Assembly: GCA_040437565.1 (NCBI GenBank)
Contig: JBDOQK010000026.1
Coordinates: 124,001 to 188,000, forward strand
Direction of reading: 5' to 3'
Origin: Albugo candida
Taxonomy: Eukaryota > Oomycota > Peronosporomycetes > Albuginales
Length of the DNA: 64,000 bases
Shown: piece after piece, positions 34,492 through 45,049 of the stretch
How positions within the stretch are numbered: the first letter of the stretch is position 1
How the letters are laid out: every line of letters starts with the position of its first letter
Translations under genes and position numbers: made by a program
The notes under the pieces: model-generated
What the model was told of the DNA's origin: nothing
The model's database searches: none
Seen by the model: the letters and a program-made list of their open reading frames with translations, nothing else

Positions 34492-35252
34492 GGGATTATA
34501 CGGGTATTGATATCCCGACAACTTTTTTTTAAACTACATTTATTTTTAATTTAGATTACGTCATGCCTACTTAAATTATACTCCACACTTTTTCTTGGAA
34601 GTTTACATTTTCAACAAGTAGAAGTCATTTACGTCTAAGGCTAATATTCTAGTAATATAGGTACCTTCAACTGAGCTAAACACTCCTCATTAATAGACGA
34701 TTCATTGCCGGTTATTCGTTGTTGAGCTATGATGCGTCGTAAAGACTTAACAATTATTATGTACCAACGCCGGAAATAAAATGTATCAGGAAAATTATCT
34801 ATTTACTAGAGCTTGTCCTGGATCTGGGCCAGCCAAAGTTGTATTCCTCACAGGCGGCGCGGTGGTGCCAATTTGCATCTACCTGAGCTTATTTGCATCT
34901 GAACAAGCTTGCCAATGATTGCTTTGTACATGCAAAGGTGTTATCTCTCTTCAAGTTGCTATTATAGAGTAGAATGTATCAAAAGAAAATTGCGAGATGT
35001 ATTAGCCAATCACAGTTGAAACATCAGTCTATTAGCCAATCAAAAATAATAATCTCGATTAAGGTTGTTGGAGCAACAATTTAGGGTGTGTATGGATGTA
35101 ATTAGTTAGCAATGTAAAATTATGTATGTAGTATTAAAAAAAGAAGTAGCTGTGAGAGTAATAATTCAACTAGGCATGCTGTAATTTAAAAATAAAGTTG
35201 TCGGGATATTCAAAAAAGTTGTCGGGATATCAATACCCGATTATACAATCCC
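34492..35252. mobile_element. MITE with terminal inverted repeats and TAA target duplication
   Basis: A 761-base non-coding element. Its left end reads gggatt...cgggtattgatatcccg followed by acaac, and its right end, read on the minus strand, is gggatt...cgggtattgatatcccg followed by acaac, with a small indel in the first ten bases. TAA flanks both ends (34489-34491 and 35253-35255), a 3-base target duplication as used by PIF/Harbinger elements. A second partial copy of the terminal motif (gttgtcgggatat) lies just inside the right end. It has no coding capacity. It sits beside the fossil copia element. Confidence 0.65.
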
Positions 35253-35299
35253 TAACTTAAATGAGAACACCGGTATCACCACACCCCCCAAAATCCCAA

Positions 35300-38142
35300 G
35301 TCAATGGGAAACGGTATCGCCACACTCGCTGAACATTAACATTAATTGAATCAGGAAACCGGTATCGCTACACGCCCTAAAATCCTCTCAATCGAATCGA
35401 ACGCCCTGAGTACTAAAAATGCTGTGTAGTCCACGCATCAACATGCAAAATAAAGCAACGCAGTTCCATCTTCATCGAGCCGAGTTTCCAACACTCCTCC
35501 ATGGGGGACCGCAGTCATTTACCTCCCTCTGAACACCTTCATTCATTTTCCATCAGGCCAGTCAAGGTTCTCAGCTCCTCCAAGCGTGGTGCCGCGAGTG
35601 CTTTCGTCATTAAGTGCACAGGCACACTACGACTTTCGAGGTATCAGAAGTTACGAATTTAATTTGCACGTCAACATGCTTCGACTTCGCTGACGAACCA
35701 TCTCCTCCTAGCTGCTTCAGTGCCGCCTGATTATCCACATACAGAATCATAGGTTCTTTGCAATTCATACCAACCTCACGAAGCAATTCGCGTATTCCAA
35801 TCATTTGTACGACCACAACAGAGGCCGCGGTAAACTCTGCTTACATAGTGGATAGTGACACACCGCCTTGTTTTTCACTGGCAATCCATCAACAGTGATC
35901 TAACCACCCGTTACCGATTTCTATCCGTTCTGTCTGCAGCAAAATCAGCATCGCTGTAACCGACAATTTGCACTTCATCACATTCAGTACTTTCGCCAAT
36001 CATTTTCAGCCGCATTTTTTTCGTACCTTGTAGATATATCGCAACTCTTTTAGCCAGTTTGTAATCCCCCAGGTTGGTGGATGACTTTTTGTCTGAAGAC
36101 TCGGTGCACCGCGTAAGATATATCCGGTCTGCTGCGTCTTGAAAACCAGAGCAAGCTTCCCACCTGGGACTGAAAGCTCTTAATAGTGGCAGTACCGTCC
36201 CGGTTTTTTCCTGGTAATTTCACATCCTCCTCTTCACAGTTGTTGACTTCGTCGCTGATGGGAGTACGAACGCCGCATGACTCCTTCAAACCATTATCCC
36301 GTAGCATTACGAATAGAAACTTCTTGGTCAATGTTGTACCCATCATCACCGTCATAACTTATGCGCATTCCCAAAAACTTGTGGACGATGCCTAGATCCT
36401 TGATAGCCAGTTCCTGAAGTCCCAAAAAAATACATACGAGATGTAACTTTGTTGCCGTCACAAGAAGATCGTCAACGTATACTCCCACAACTACGACAAT
36501 TTCATTCGTGCGTTTCCAATACACACACGTGTCCGTAAGGCACTGTGTGAAATTCAAATTCTCCACTTTCTTGTGTAGCAGCTCGCTCCACAAACGTCCT
36601 GCTTGTTTAAGTCCATACAGCGCCTTATGCAATTCCTACGCGAGGTCGTTTGCTTTGGCCGCACGCAGGCTTTCCACTAGTTCACGTTTTATCTTCATAA
36701 CTTGGGGTATGCGAAGAAAAAATTTAAATCGGGTTCTTTCTTTGCTTTCACATACGCATTCGATGTGTCTCCGTGCTTTGCTGGTGCACGCCATTTTCTA
36801 GCCAGAGCAAGTATGAGCTTAACACTGGACATTTCCATGACCGCAGCAATAGTGATGTTGTAATCACGGCCAAAAACTTCTTCGTTTTCACAGGTTACCA
36901 GCCTGGCCTTGTAACGCTCCAGGTCACCGTTTGCATCTTTGTTGGTTTTATAAACCCACTTGGAATGAAGACTGTGAGCATCCTTCGCCAATCGTACCAC
37001 ATTCCAGACATCGTTTTCTTCTAGCGCTTGAAGTTCTTCATCCATGGCCTTTCCCACCCACTTTTTTGCGTACTGCGAATCGCTACATCGTAGTTTATTG
37101 GGTCCGACTCATGTACGGTGTACACAACCCCCGCTGTTGTCTCTTCGATAGACCCCTCTTGAGAATTTAACCCATTTTCCCAATGTGCTGATCGGTTCAC
37201 CGGCCTTTCTCGAGTCCAGTTAGATTTTTCTTTGTTTCGTCTCGCTCGCGCCCGATTTCTGTAGCATTTTCTTTGTCTTGTGCAAAACTTTGTTAAATTT
37301 GATCATTCTGTTCAGCATTCAAACTTCCGATGTTCTTGACGTGTTGTGTCGTTACAACAACTCGTTTCTTCTGTAAGTAGATGTGATATCCCTTTGTGGA
37401 TTCACCAATACCAATGATTAATCTGCGTTGACCCCTCTCCGCGAAGTTTTTCTTTTTTAGATCTTGGAAGGCCGTACACGGAGAGCCAAAACTCACAATC
37501 ACACCAATAGTGGGTGCTTTCTTCGTCAGCAATGGTAACGGAGAAACTTTGTCAGTATAAGCGTTTGTGGGTGAGCGGTTGAGCACGTAAGCCGCATAAT
37601 GAACCGCATCACCCCAAAAAGTCAACGGCAGTCCACCGGAGAATATCATATCATGCATCTGGCCATGTTCATGATCGTGCGATGCATTCCTTCAGCCTTA
37701 CCATTACTCGCTTGATTTTCGGCCTCGCTTCGCTGTCGAGCCACGCCTTGGTTCTTGCAGAACAAGTCAATATTTTCATACTCTCCACCCGAATCGGTGC
37801 GTAGGATGTGAATCCTGCAATCGAATCATTTTTCGAAATACACCAGGAATTGTTCGAATTGTTTTGGTGCCACATCCTTCGTCTTGAACCGATCTCTAGG
37901 AGTCATTGGTCCCTTCGAGTCAGAGCTCACGACTCAGCCAATTCGCGATCGGTGAGTGCTCACCCGACTCTTATTTCGATTGACGGTTCTTCGGCTGCTT
38001 TCTTTGGGCACATATGATGCAATTCGGACGTCTGCGATCCGTTAATCCAATTCCTGATGCAGAGTCCTTTGCCAGTCTCTCAATGGTGTCGTAATTTATA
38101 TGTCCAAGTCGTCGATTTTCATCGAAGACTTGGACATATAAA
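35300..38142 (-). mobile_element. Ty1/copia LTR retrotransposon, broken fossil
   Basis: Read on the minus strand, the order is GAG-pre-integrase segment (RRLGHI-like) near the right edge, integrase core, reverse transcriptase (LYGLKQAGRLW and YVDDLL motifs) and RNase H near the left edge. This order is diagnostic for copia. The element is broken, with roughly half a dozen interruptions to its coding region, and is clearly inactive. No intact pair of LTRs is visible; the right end runs into an assembly gap at 38143-38242. The left boundary near 35300 is approximate. The decay suggests an old insertion. Confidence 0.8.
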
Positions 38143-38242
38143 NNNNNNNNNNNNNNNNNNNNNNNNNNNNNNNNNNNNNNNNNNNNNNNNNNNNNNNNNN
38201 NNNNNNNNNNNNNNNNNNNNNNNNNNNNNNNNNNNNNNNNNN
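38143..38242. other. Assembly gap
   Basis: One hundred Ns. The left edge is a foldback (arms of about 16 bases within 38095-38142). The right edge is unrelated organelle-like sequence, so the join itself is questionable. Confidence 0.8.
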
Positions 38243-38317
38243 CTTTTTTTTTCTAAATTTTTAAATAAATATCGTTGTTTTATATTTTGTTTTCTTTTTT
38301 TTGCATTTTAAAATACA

Positions 38318-38390
38318 TGGAGATAATAGGATTTGAACCTATACTATATATTTGCAAAACATATTTTCTACCTAATTAAAATATACCCCC
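38318..38390 (-). tRNA. tRNA-Ala(UGC), mitochondrial type
   Basis: Seventy-three bases fold as a tRNA on the minus strand. The acceptor GGGGGTA pairs with TATCTCC (two G-T pairs), the D-stem is TTTT/AAAA and the anticodon stem is TATGT/ATATA around loop TTTGCAA (anticodon TGC). The T-arm is ATAGG-TTCAAAT-CCTAT, followed by discriminator A. The very AT-rich stems indicate an organellar origin. Reading the anticodon as GCA (Cys) would break a stem pair, so Ala is preferred. Confidence 0.65.
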
Positions 38391-38450
38391 ATAAATGTAT
38401 TGGGATTCGAACCCCAAGACCATTGGATTAAAAGTCCAGTGCTCTAACCT
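38391..38450 (-). tRNA. tRNA-Lys(UUU), truncated, mitochondrial type
   Basis: The minus strand shows the D-loop end GGTTAGAGC, the anticodon arm TGGAC-TTTTAAT-CC with anticodon TTT, and the T-arm GGGG-TTCGAAT-CCC with one apparent extra base. The 5' acceptor strand and the start of the D-arm are missing where sequence changes at about 38450. It is a partial, non-functional copy. Confidence 0.55.
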
Positions 38451-39171
38451 AGTAGCGACCGTGGTACCATTGAGTTAAATAACATGTTCTACATGTGGAC
38501 GAAGGTAGCTTCCCAAAGGATCGATCGTCATAAGAAGTAATATTGAGAGAGGATCGCCTAGTTTGAATCCAAGTTGTGGGGTAATGGACGGTGTGAATTT
38601 CCTTNNNNNNNNNNNNNNNNNNNNNNNNNNNNNNNNNNNNNNNNNNNNNNNNNNNNNNNNNNNNNNNNNNNNNNNNNNNNNNNNNNNNNNNNNNNNNNNN
38701 NNNNAGTAGCGACCGTGGTACCATTGAGTTAAATAACATGTTCTACATGTGGACGAAGGTAGCTTCCCAAAGGATCGATCGTCATAAGAAGTAATATTGA
38801 GAGAGGATCGCCTAGTTTGAATCCAAGTTGTGGGGTAATGGACGGTGTGAATTTCCTTTAAACACCAACTTCACCTTCGTGTTGGTGTACAGAACACGAG
38901 ACCAGAGAATTCAAACTCTTCCAGCGCCTAATTTTTGCTAAACACGAAACATGTACGTCCAATTGACTCGACCACAACCTTTCTCAACGTCGTGCCTGGA
39001 TCTTAACAAGGAAAACTCAGTCTTGGATAAAAACCCTTTGATAATAAATGCACTACGTAGTAAAGATAAGGAAGCATACAATTATCCGGCCCTTGTCCCA
39101 TAGTCCTACGATTGTGCTTAACATGGTTACACATTCCCCGTCTTTTCGTTTGGCACTTCTCCATTTTATCA
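38451..39171. other. Unassigned sequence around a false gap
   Basis: No gene recognised. Bases 38451-38604 recur at 38705-38858 around the gap at 38605-38704. The neighbourhood is transposon-rich, so this may be part of a decayed element, but I cannot name one. Confidence 0.35.
38605..38704. other. Assembly gap with overlapping ends
   Basis: One hundred Ns with a 154-base overlap (38451-38604 and 38705-38858). Confidence 0.88.
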
Positions 39172-39271
39172 NNNNNNNNNNNNNNNNNNNNNNNNNNNNN
39201 NNNNNNNNNNNNNNNNNNNNNNNNNNNNNNNNNNNNNNNNNNNNNNNNNNNNNNNNNNNNNNNNNNNNNNN
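39172..39271. other. Assembly gap at the left edge of a Mutator-like element
   Basis: One hundred Ns with no repeated edge. The left terminal inverted repeat of the Mutator-like element starts immediately after it, so its true left end may be hidden. Confidence 0.7.
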
Positions 39272-41989
39272 GCTGCTAATTATGCCAGCCAATCAGGTCA
39301 CTTGTATACTTTTATACACAAGCTCATTTTCATACGCTGTTTTTGTTTGTATTGTTTTAGCGTAGGTACGTTTTTCCCCCTGAAATCTATATATGGTAGG
39401 TTAATAGTGGATACGCTGAGGAGTTGGATGTTAGGAAGGTGGCTATGTTAGACTTTGGAGGAAAGAGGACAGTAGTAGAAGCGATTATATTAAGCCTTTT
39501 TTTCTCATTGGCCGTGTGCTCTCACAACCAGCCATGCTAAACCTAATCTGAAAGTGGGCGACCGATGGCGGTTTTGAACAACGGTCCACCCGGAACCGAA
39601 ATCAACAGGCTGTTGCAGTTGAGAATCTTCGATGGGATGATGTTCAACTATTGCGAGATATTGACTTCGGCTCTGTGCATTGACGGGGCACGCTGCAGAT
39701 GAACGTCGGTGTCCCGCTTGATGACAAGCACCGCACGTCGGCGCCTTCCTCTTCCTGGGAGGCATTCCCTCCACGTATTCAATTTGAGAAGTTTCTCGTC
39801 GCGTCGAGGTTTTGTTGCTCGTTCCGCTTGGTCTTCCTCTCGTTGGAGCAACCTCGTCTCTTCGAGGACTTGTGGTGTTTGCATATTTAAAAAGCGTTAG
39901 TACCCATTAAAATATCAAAAGAAAAAAAATAATCGCCCAGAAATACCTGTGATATCTCTTCCAGATCGTCCAAGACTACCTCTTTCTGGTGTCGAGGTAG
40001 GCTGCTGAAATTTTCGCGCAATTTCAAAAGGACTTGCAAAGCATCATCTGGGTGGCCTACAACTGGAGGTCGTACTGAAGGGAGTTGATGAAGGTGCCAA
40101 TGAACATCAAAATCGCTCAATTCAAGCCTCCCTCCCGCTTGCGATGATCTGCCGCAACTGATGCTCGCAAGGTATCCCACAGAGGGTAGAAAAAGTAAAA
40201 GAGCATGGCTTCGCGCTGGTTGCCAATGAACATCGAGCTTTTTCCAGCTGTCATTGCGAAACTTAAGTGATTGGAAATAACACTTAGGAAGAAAGTAATA
40301 ATACAAACTAACCTGTTCAAAGACTTTCCGAAGGGTGTAATATGAGATCTTCCGGTTGATATGTTGAAAAATGTCACCGCGTGGGGTTGGCTGCGCGAAA
40401 GGTATGATTTTCATTTGCTGCGTCGCCACTTCTGTGATGAATTCGATCTAAAAGCTTCTTGTCGACTAAACTATCCACTCGCAATACCCAAACAGATTTT
40501 CCATGATGCTTGCGATGAACTCTTTCACGACATTGTGGGCACCTTCTCCGCGTGAAGTGACTGTGTGACCGAAGTGCCGAATCGAATTCGTCCATGCTCG
40601 AACGAATTTCTCCTTGTGGATATCGATCCACGTCTTGGCTAGATACTCCACAGATTCCGTGTAGCGTTCTGTCCATATGAGCTGGAACATTTCCCAATTT
40701 TCATTGAACTCCGCGATCGTGTTCGAGTGGACCAGCCGAACAACAAGGAATACCTTAGAATATGAATGAAAATTACTGATCACAAACAACAAATGGCAAG
40801 TTACCTATCTCCAATCCTTCGAAAATGCTTTCCACTCATCATTCTTTCCAGTAAAATGGATCTTGCATTTGGCGACGATTTTTTTCTCAATATGCCAAAT
40901 GCAAAGCAGGATAGTTGCCAAATGAAAAGTTCTCCGCAAAGCGTTCATGAGAGCAAGCTCTCGGTCAATAACGAATACTTTCGGTTGATGGTCGGCGTGA
41001 AAAAGCCGTCGTAAAAAGTTGATGGCGGTAACATAGGAGTCAGCATTCTCGTTCTTCATGAAAACGAAGGCCGCCGAAAACGTGGAATTTAGTATGGTAA
41101 TTCCAACAACGTGGAGCAAAAAAAATCTCGTCTTGCTTGCTTTATAGGTGCAATCTAGCAACAAGATGTCATAGTTCTTCCTTAAGAGTTCCGCATTCTT
41201 TGGATGAGAGAAGAACAAATGTGTGGGTGCACCCATCGGAATCTTTCTCGATATTTATTTCGAACCCAAAGTCCGTGAAGGTTTCGAACAGCATATCCAT
41301 TGAAGTTCGTCCATCGAGTCTCCTGATTGCATTCTTTTGCTTCAAATTCCAGAGCTTTCGCTTAGTGAGTTGCAATTGCTGGCCTTGCTCTAGCATGATG
41401 GTTTGAACCTACCTAGCTTTCAAATCGGACTGACAGAGTCCAGCAATTTTTTCCTCTTGAGACTCCGAGATGCGAGTGTGAATGGGATGAGCGGTCCTGG
41501 CGGTGGAAGATTCGTGGTTATGCTCGTTGCATGTAATTGTAAAGGACCAGGTGCCGTCTGTAATTTGGAGAAGATCGTTAATGAGAACGTTGAATTCTCG
41601 GTGAACTCATTCGACCATGATGCGTGGCTTTTCCTTTCGACTCCTGCCCAACTCTTTTGAAAGGACAGTCAATGAGTGCACTGCCTTTCGCCTTCCGAAA
41701 CCTTTTTTCTTGGACAAGTCCGTGACGGTTTCGATCGACGCCTCCACGATCGCATTTGTAGTGAACAACTTGTCGTCCCTCTCGTTGCCTGTATGAGGAC
41801 TTGGTGACGATTCCATAGCCATTTGCAGCAGCTACCACATTCATATGTTCTTCCATGGTCTTCCGCGCGGTGAATTGCTTGTTCTGCTGCTTCTCCATGT
41901 CCGTGCCTGGTGAGAGTGTTGCGGATATCTAGAGAATGAGCTTGTGTATAAAAGTATACAAGTGACCTGATTGGCCGGCATAATTAGCA
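39272..41989 (-). mobile_element. Mutator-like DNA transposon (MULE) with long terminal inverted repeats
   Basis: Bases 39274-39325 and 41936-41989 are inverted copies of one another over more than 50 bases (inner part tcacttgtatacttttatac on both), with one or two mismatches. Between them, on the minus strand, lies a MULE-family transposase. The inverted repeat may extend outward: the left side is lost in an N gap and the right end beyond 41989 is not defined, so no target-site duplication could be checked. The high match of the two ends suggests a fairly recent insertion despite the broken coding region. Confidence 0.72.
39505..41898 (-). pseudogene. MULE transposase, interrupted
   Basis: The coding pieces in order are an N-terminal FAR1-like DNA-binding segment (from the ATG at 41898: MEKQQNKQFTARKTMEEHMN, then basic Cys-containing sequence), a linker near 41169-41396, the MULE catalytic region (40805-41236: LLLDCTYKASKTRFFLLHVVG, then KVFVIDRELALMNALR and ILLCIWHIEKK), a following segment 40466-40792 (RGEGAHNVVKEFIAS), a piece at 39887-40429 and a zinc knuckle near the C-terminus (CGACHQAGHRRSSAACP, 39505-39774). 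The pieces lie in more than one frame. Some joins could be introns, but several look like frameshifts, so it is probably inactive. DDE-type residues visible include the Asp of DCTY and of IDRE. Confidence 0.7.
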
Positions 41990-44900
41990 ACAATTCAATT
42001 GTGTGAGCTGTGATTGGTTAAATTAAGTGTTTGTGGCCGTAGTAGTGTTGTCTGTGGCCATAGCGGCTCCCTTCATGTATATGACAGAAGTTCCTTCGTT
42101 CTTTAACTTCCTTTGGATCATCACGGGAGCTACTTCGTGCCGGAGATCATGGCCATAAATGTTTCGCGGTTATATATATCTGAGAAGCCTTTAACAATTC
42201 GGATACTTCACAGCAGTGCAAACAAACTTCGTTGTAGTTCTGCATGTCTGCGAAAGACAAATTGCACAACGAAGAAACAGCTATGTTGTGAGGGAAAGCT
42301 TTATAACGCCTTTTGTCACTTGGCACCACACGAAACGGACGGTTACTGTTTCGGTTGTACTCGATTATTGCTTGTCGTCGCTTTCCATCGTTGATATTAT
42401 AATGCGCAATGTGTATATCCATTCGTGTACATCCTTGATACATATTTTTCATATCCCATTCTGCGATATTACGGTACCGTATCTTACAGAGATGAAAAGG
42501 AAAACGTTTCGATCTTGAGAACGTTTCTTATTGTGTCTGCAATGGCATGGTAAAGACGAGTAAGCAAGGAATAATCATGGATCAAAACGACAGAATTGGA
42601 TCTTGAAGATTGTGCTGGGCGTATGAATTATCTGGTACCTACCTTACATTACAGGGATTGTTGTGTTTCGGTTTTGGGTTCACTCCACCTTGGATTTCAT
42701 CCAAGAAAGCTCGAATTGCCGCCAGATTCAATTCTCTTCGGAATGATCGTTGCGAAAACGAGCCACCGCGCCAAAATCTACGATCTTGCTACAAATGGTA
42801 GCGACTCCAGATAAGAAGTATCATGCTGATATGTGCAGGCTCTGTTTGCACTGCGTGACTTTGGAATGCTGCATTAGGGGAGATGAGTGGAATCATGAAA
42901 CTCAATGCGATACCTATCACGACATCTGTTGAGGAGATGATAATACGGGATAAATGGCTCTATTCCTCTTGTGATGCTGTTTGCGTAAATTTTTACGAAT
43001 AAGTAATCTGGTAATACACCAAGAATGTCTTGGAGATGCGCAAAAGTAAGGCGATGTAATGTTGCAAAATTGTACACAAATAAGGTCAATCACGATAATG
43101 AATCATAGCATGCTTTCGAAGCTATTTAATTGAGGTCCCAGGAGGCTTGGGCAACGCCATCAGTTCCCATCGTCTATTTTGGTGATTTCTGGGCTAGGTG
43201 CAATTTATATACGGGCTTTGTAAAATACCCTACGAATGCCCAACTTTCTCGACAGCTTTGTAATCATTGCATTTATGCGTCGATGATAGTGATCCGTGCA
43301 TCATTGAAAAGCGAAGACCTTAGTAATCTGAATGAATGTTCTGATCTTTAAGCTATCACGCAAATGTCTTCGCACTCGGACCCCAAGTAGTCGATATCAC
43401 TTTATTGAAAAGTAAAATTGCATGTATTCACCAAGGTTATGTTCTACAGTAATAGAGGCACAAGTCTATGTATCGAAAGTAGGTCTTCGAGAATTCAGGC
43501 GCCATTATGACATATTGGAATGAAGGGAGGAATGTGTAGTTTAATGTCAATCACGTAGAGAAAGATAGTCACCAAGGATGCGTTATCAGAAGTGATATTT
43601 TGGTCTTTCGCGGGAATGCATGCAGTAACATACCTTCAGTCTGGCTCAATCAGTAAATAAATATATCACTACTATGATACTGCGCATCTGAGATGAAGCT
43701 TGTAAGTCTCGAGCTGATGAAAGGCCAATGAGGCAACGTCAATGCTGTCCATTTAAGTCGTTTCCAATTCGAGCCTTTTCAAGTTATACGATGCAAGAGC
43801 GACAAAGAGAACCGCATAGTACCTCCTACCCGATCTTCTTCCATATTTGACGATTCAGCGTGGAAGCTTCGAGAAACTTCAGCAAGGATGTTCTTGGAGC
43901 TATTCGATTACCTCCTATAAATACTTTATCTCATCAAACTTGATCACTTACTCTCTTACATTGAATTGGAAGCCTCTTCTGCTTATTGAGCTTTCGAATC
44001 TAGCGCTCATATTAGACTGAGTGCATGCACAAGTATACTGAGTGGATCTTTTCCAGTCAATATTGCGTTGCTTTGAAGGGCACTGACCTGACCATAAGAG
44101 GATTGAAAGAGATCTGGGTCCTAACTGAGATGACCTGCTAATTGTATGGAGCCTACGATTCTTTTTTGGCTGGTGGAAGACGCGTCGCGGTTCAACAAAC
44201 GCAGAGTTTGATAAGCCGCATGACGTCTAGTGCAGCCGCTCACGAAACATTTTATTTCACAACATGGTGCACTGAAGATGGCCCACGAACTCTTTCACGC
44301 AAATCGACTTGCTGAAGTCGAGCATCGAGGCGACTCAAACTTTACTAAACAAACTCTAGCGCGTGAGCTTTCCTGTACATATCCACGGGACTTGACGCTG
44401 AGTTGAAGATTGTAAACACGAAGACAGCCTGTTGTGGAGTTGCAAATGTGACCATAGCAGCTTCACGGATAAACTGATAACATTGAGTAAGATTACACAT
44501 ATCACACGGCTCCAGTCGATCGCGTATGAGAGAAAAGAATGGGTTGCTTGGCAAGCACTTCATCATGGACGCGAACTTGCATTTACGACGCGTATCGGTA
44601 GCTTCATCGGAGGATCGACAAGAAAGAAAGCATGCGATGAAGCGAGCTCAAAATGATTCGGCAGGTAATCGATTTGCGCCTGATGATGCTATGATGATAA
44701 CTAATTACAAGTCACTCGCAATAAGGAAGAAGTATCTCACAAAGTCACGATACTGAGCTGTAACGAATCACGTTTTAACTTTTTAGAATAGAAGGAGAGA
44801 TAAATTGTTCGTTCTTGGTCGTCGAAGTTACTGATGGTGCGTATGGCTTTTGACGTACGGGATTCTCATCCCGAATGTAACTTAAATTTTGTCAAATGGG

Positions 44901-45049
44901 ATTTTTGATGGCGACTTTGTCGACGGTACAGAAGAAAGCTGAAGAGTACAGCTCATGAAGTCAGTTGAAGCACTTACTGACTGGCAGAGTGGTTTTGTTT
45001 CGACCATAGCTTTGAGCGATTTCATTGCGATACAAACGTTTCATTGCGT
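41990..45049. other. About 3 kb with no recognisable gene
   Basis: Only short scattered frames occur (for example minus-strand 44345-44566, 73 codons). None has a recognisable domain or a convincing spliced partner. No tRNA, rRNA or terminal repeat stands out. It may be decayed mobile DNA or old gene remnants. Confidence 0.4.

Larger units (their letters stand above)
38243..38450. other. Mitochondrial-type DNA fragment (NUMT or misjoin)
   Basis: Strongly AT-rich spacer with T-runs, followed by two abutting tRNA sequences on the minus strand with no nuclear-type spacing. The composition and the tandem tRNA pair look like oomycete mitochondrial DNA. The block is bounded by an N gap on the left and ends abruptly inside the second tRNA on the right, so it is either a nuclear copy of mitochondrial DNA or a scaffold misjoin. 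Confidence 0.65.

Noticed and set aside
38095-38142. Perfect hairpin considered as a terminator or small RNA
   Set aside because: Both arms derive from the copia coding sequence and lie at a gap edge, so a foldback or assembly effect is more likely.
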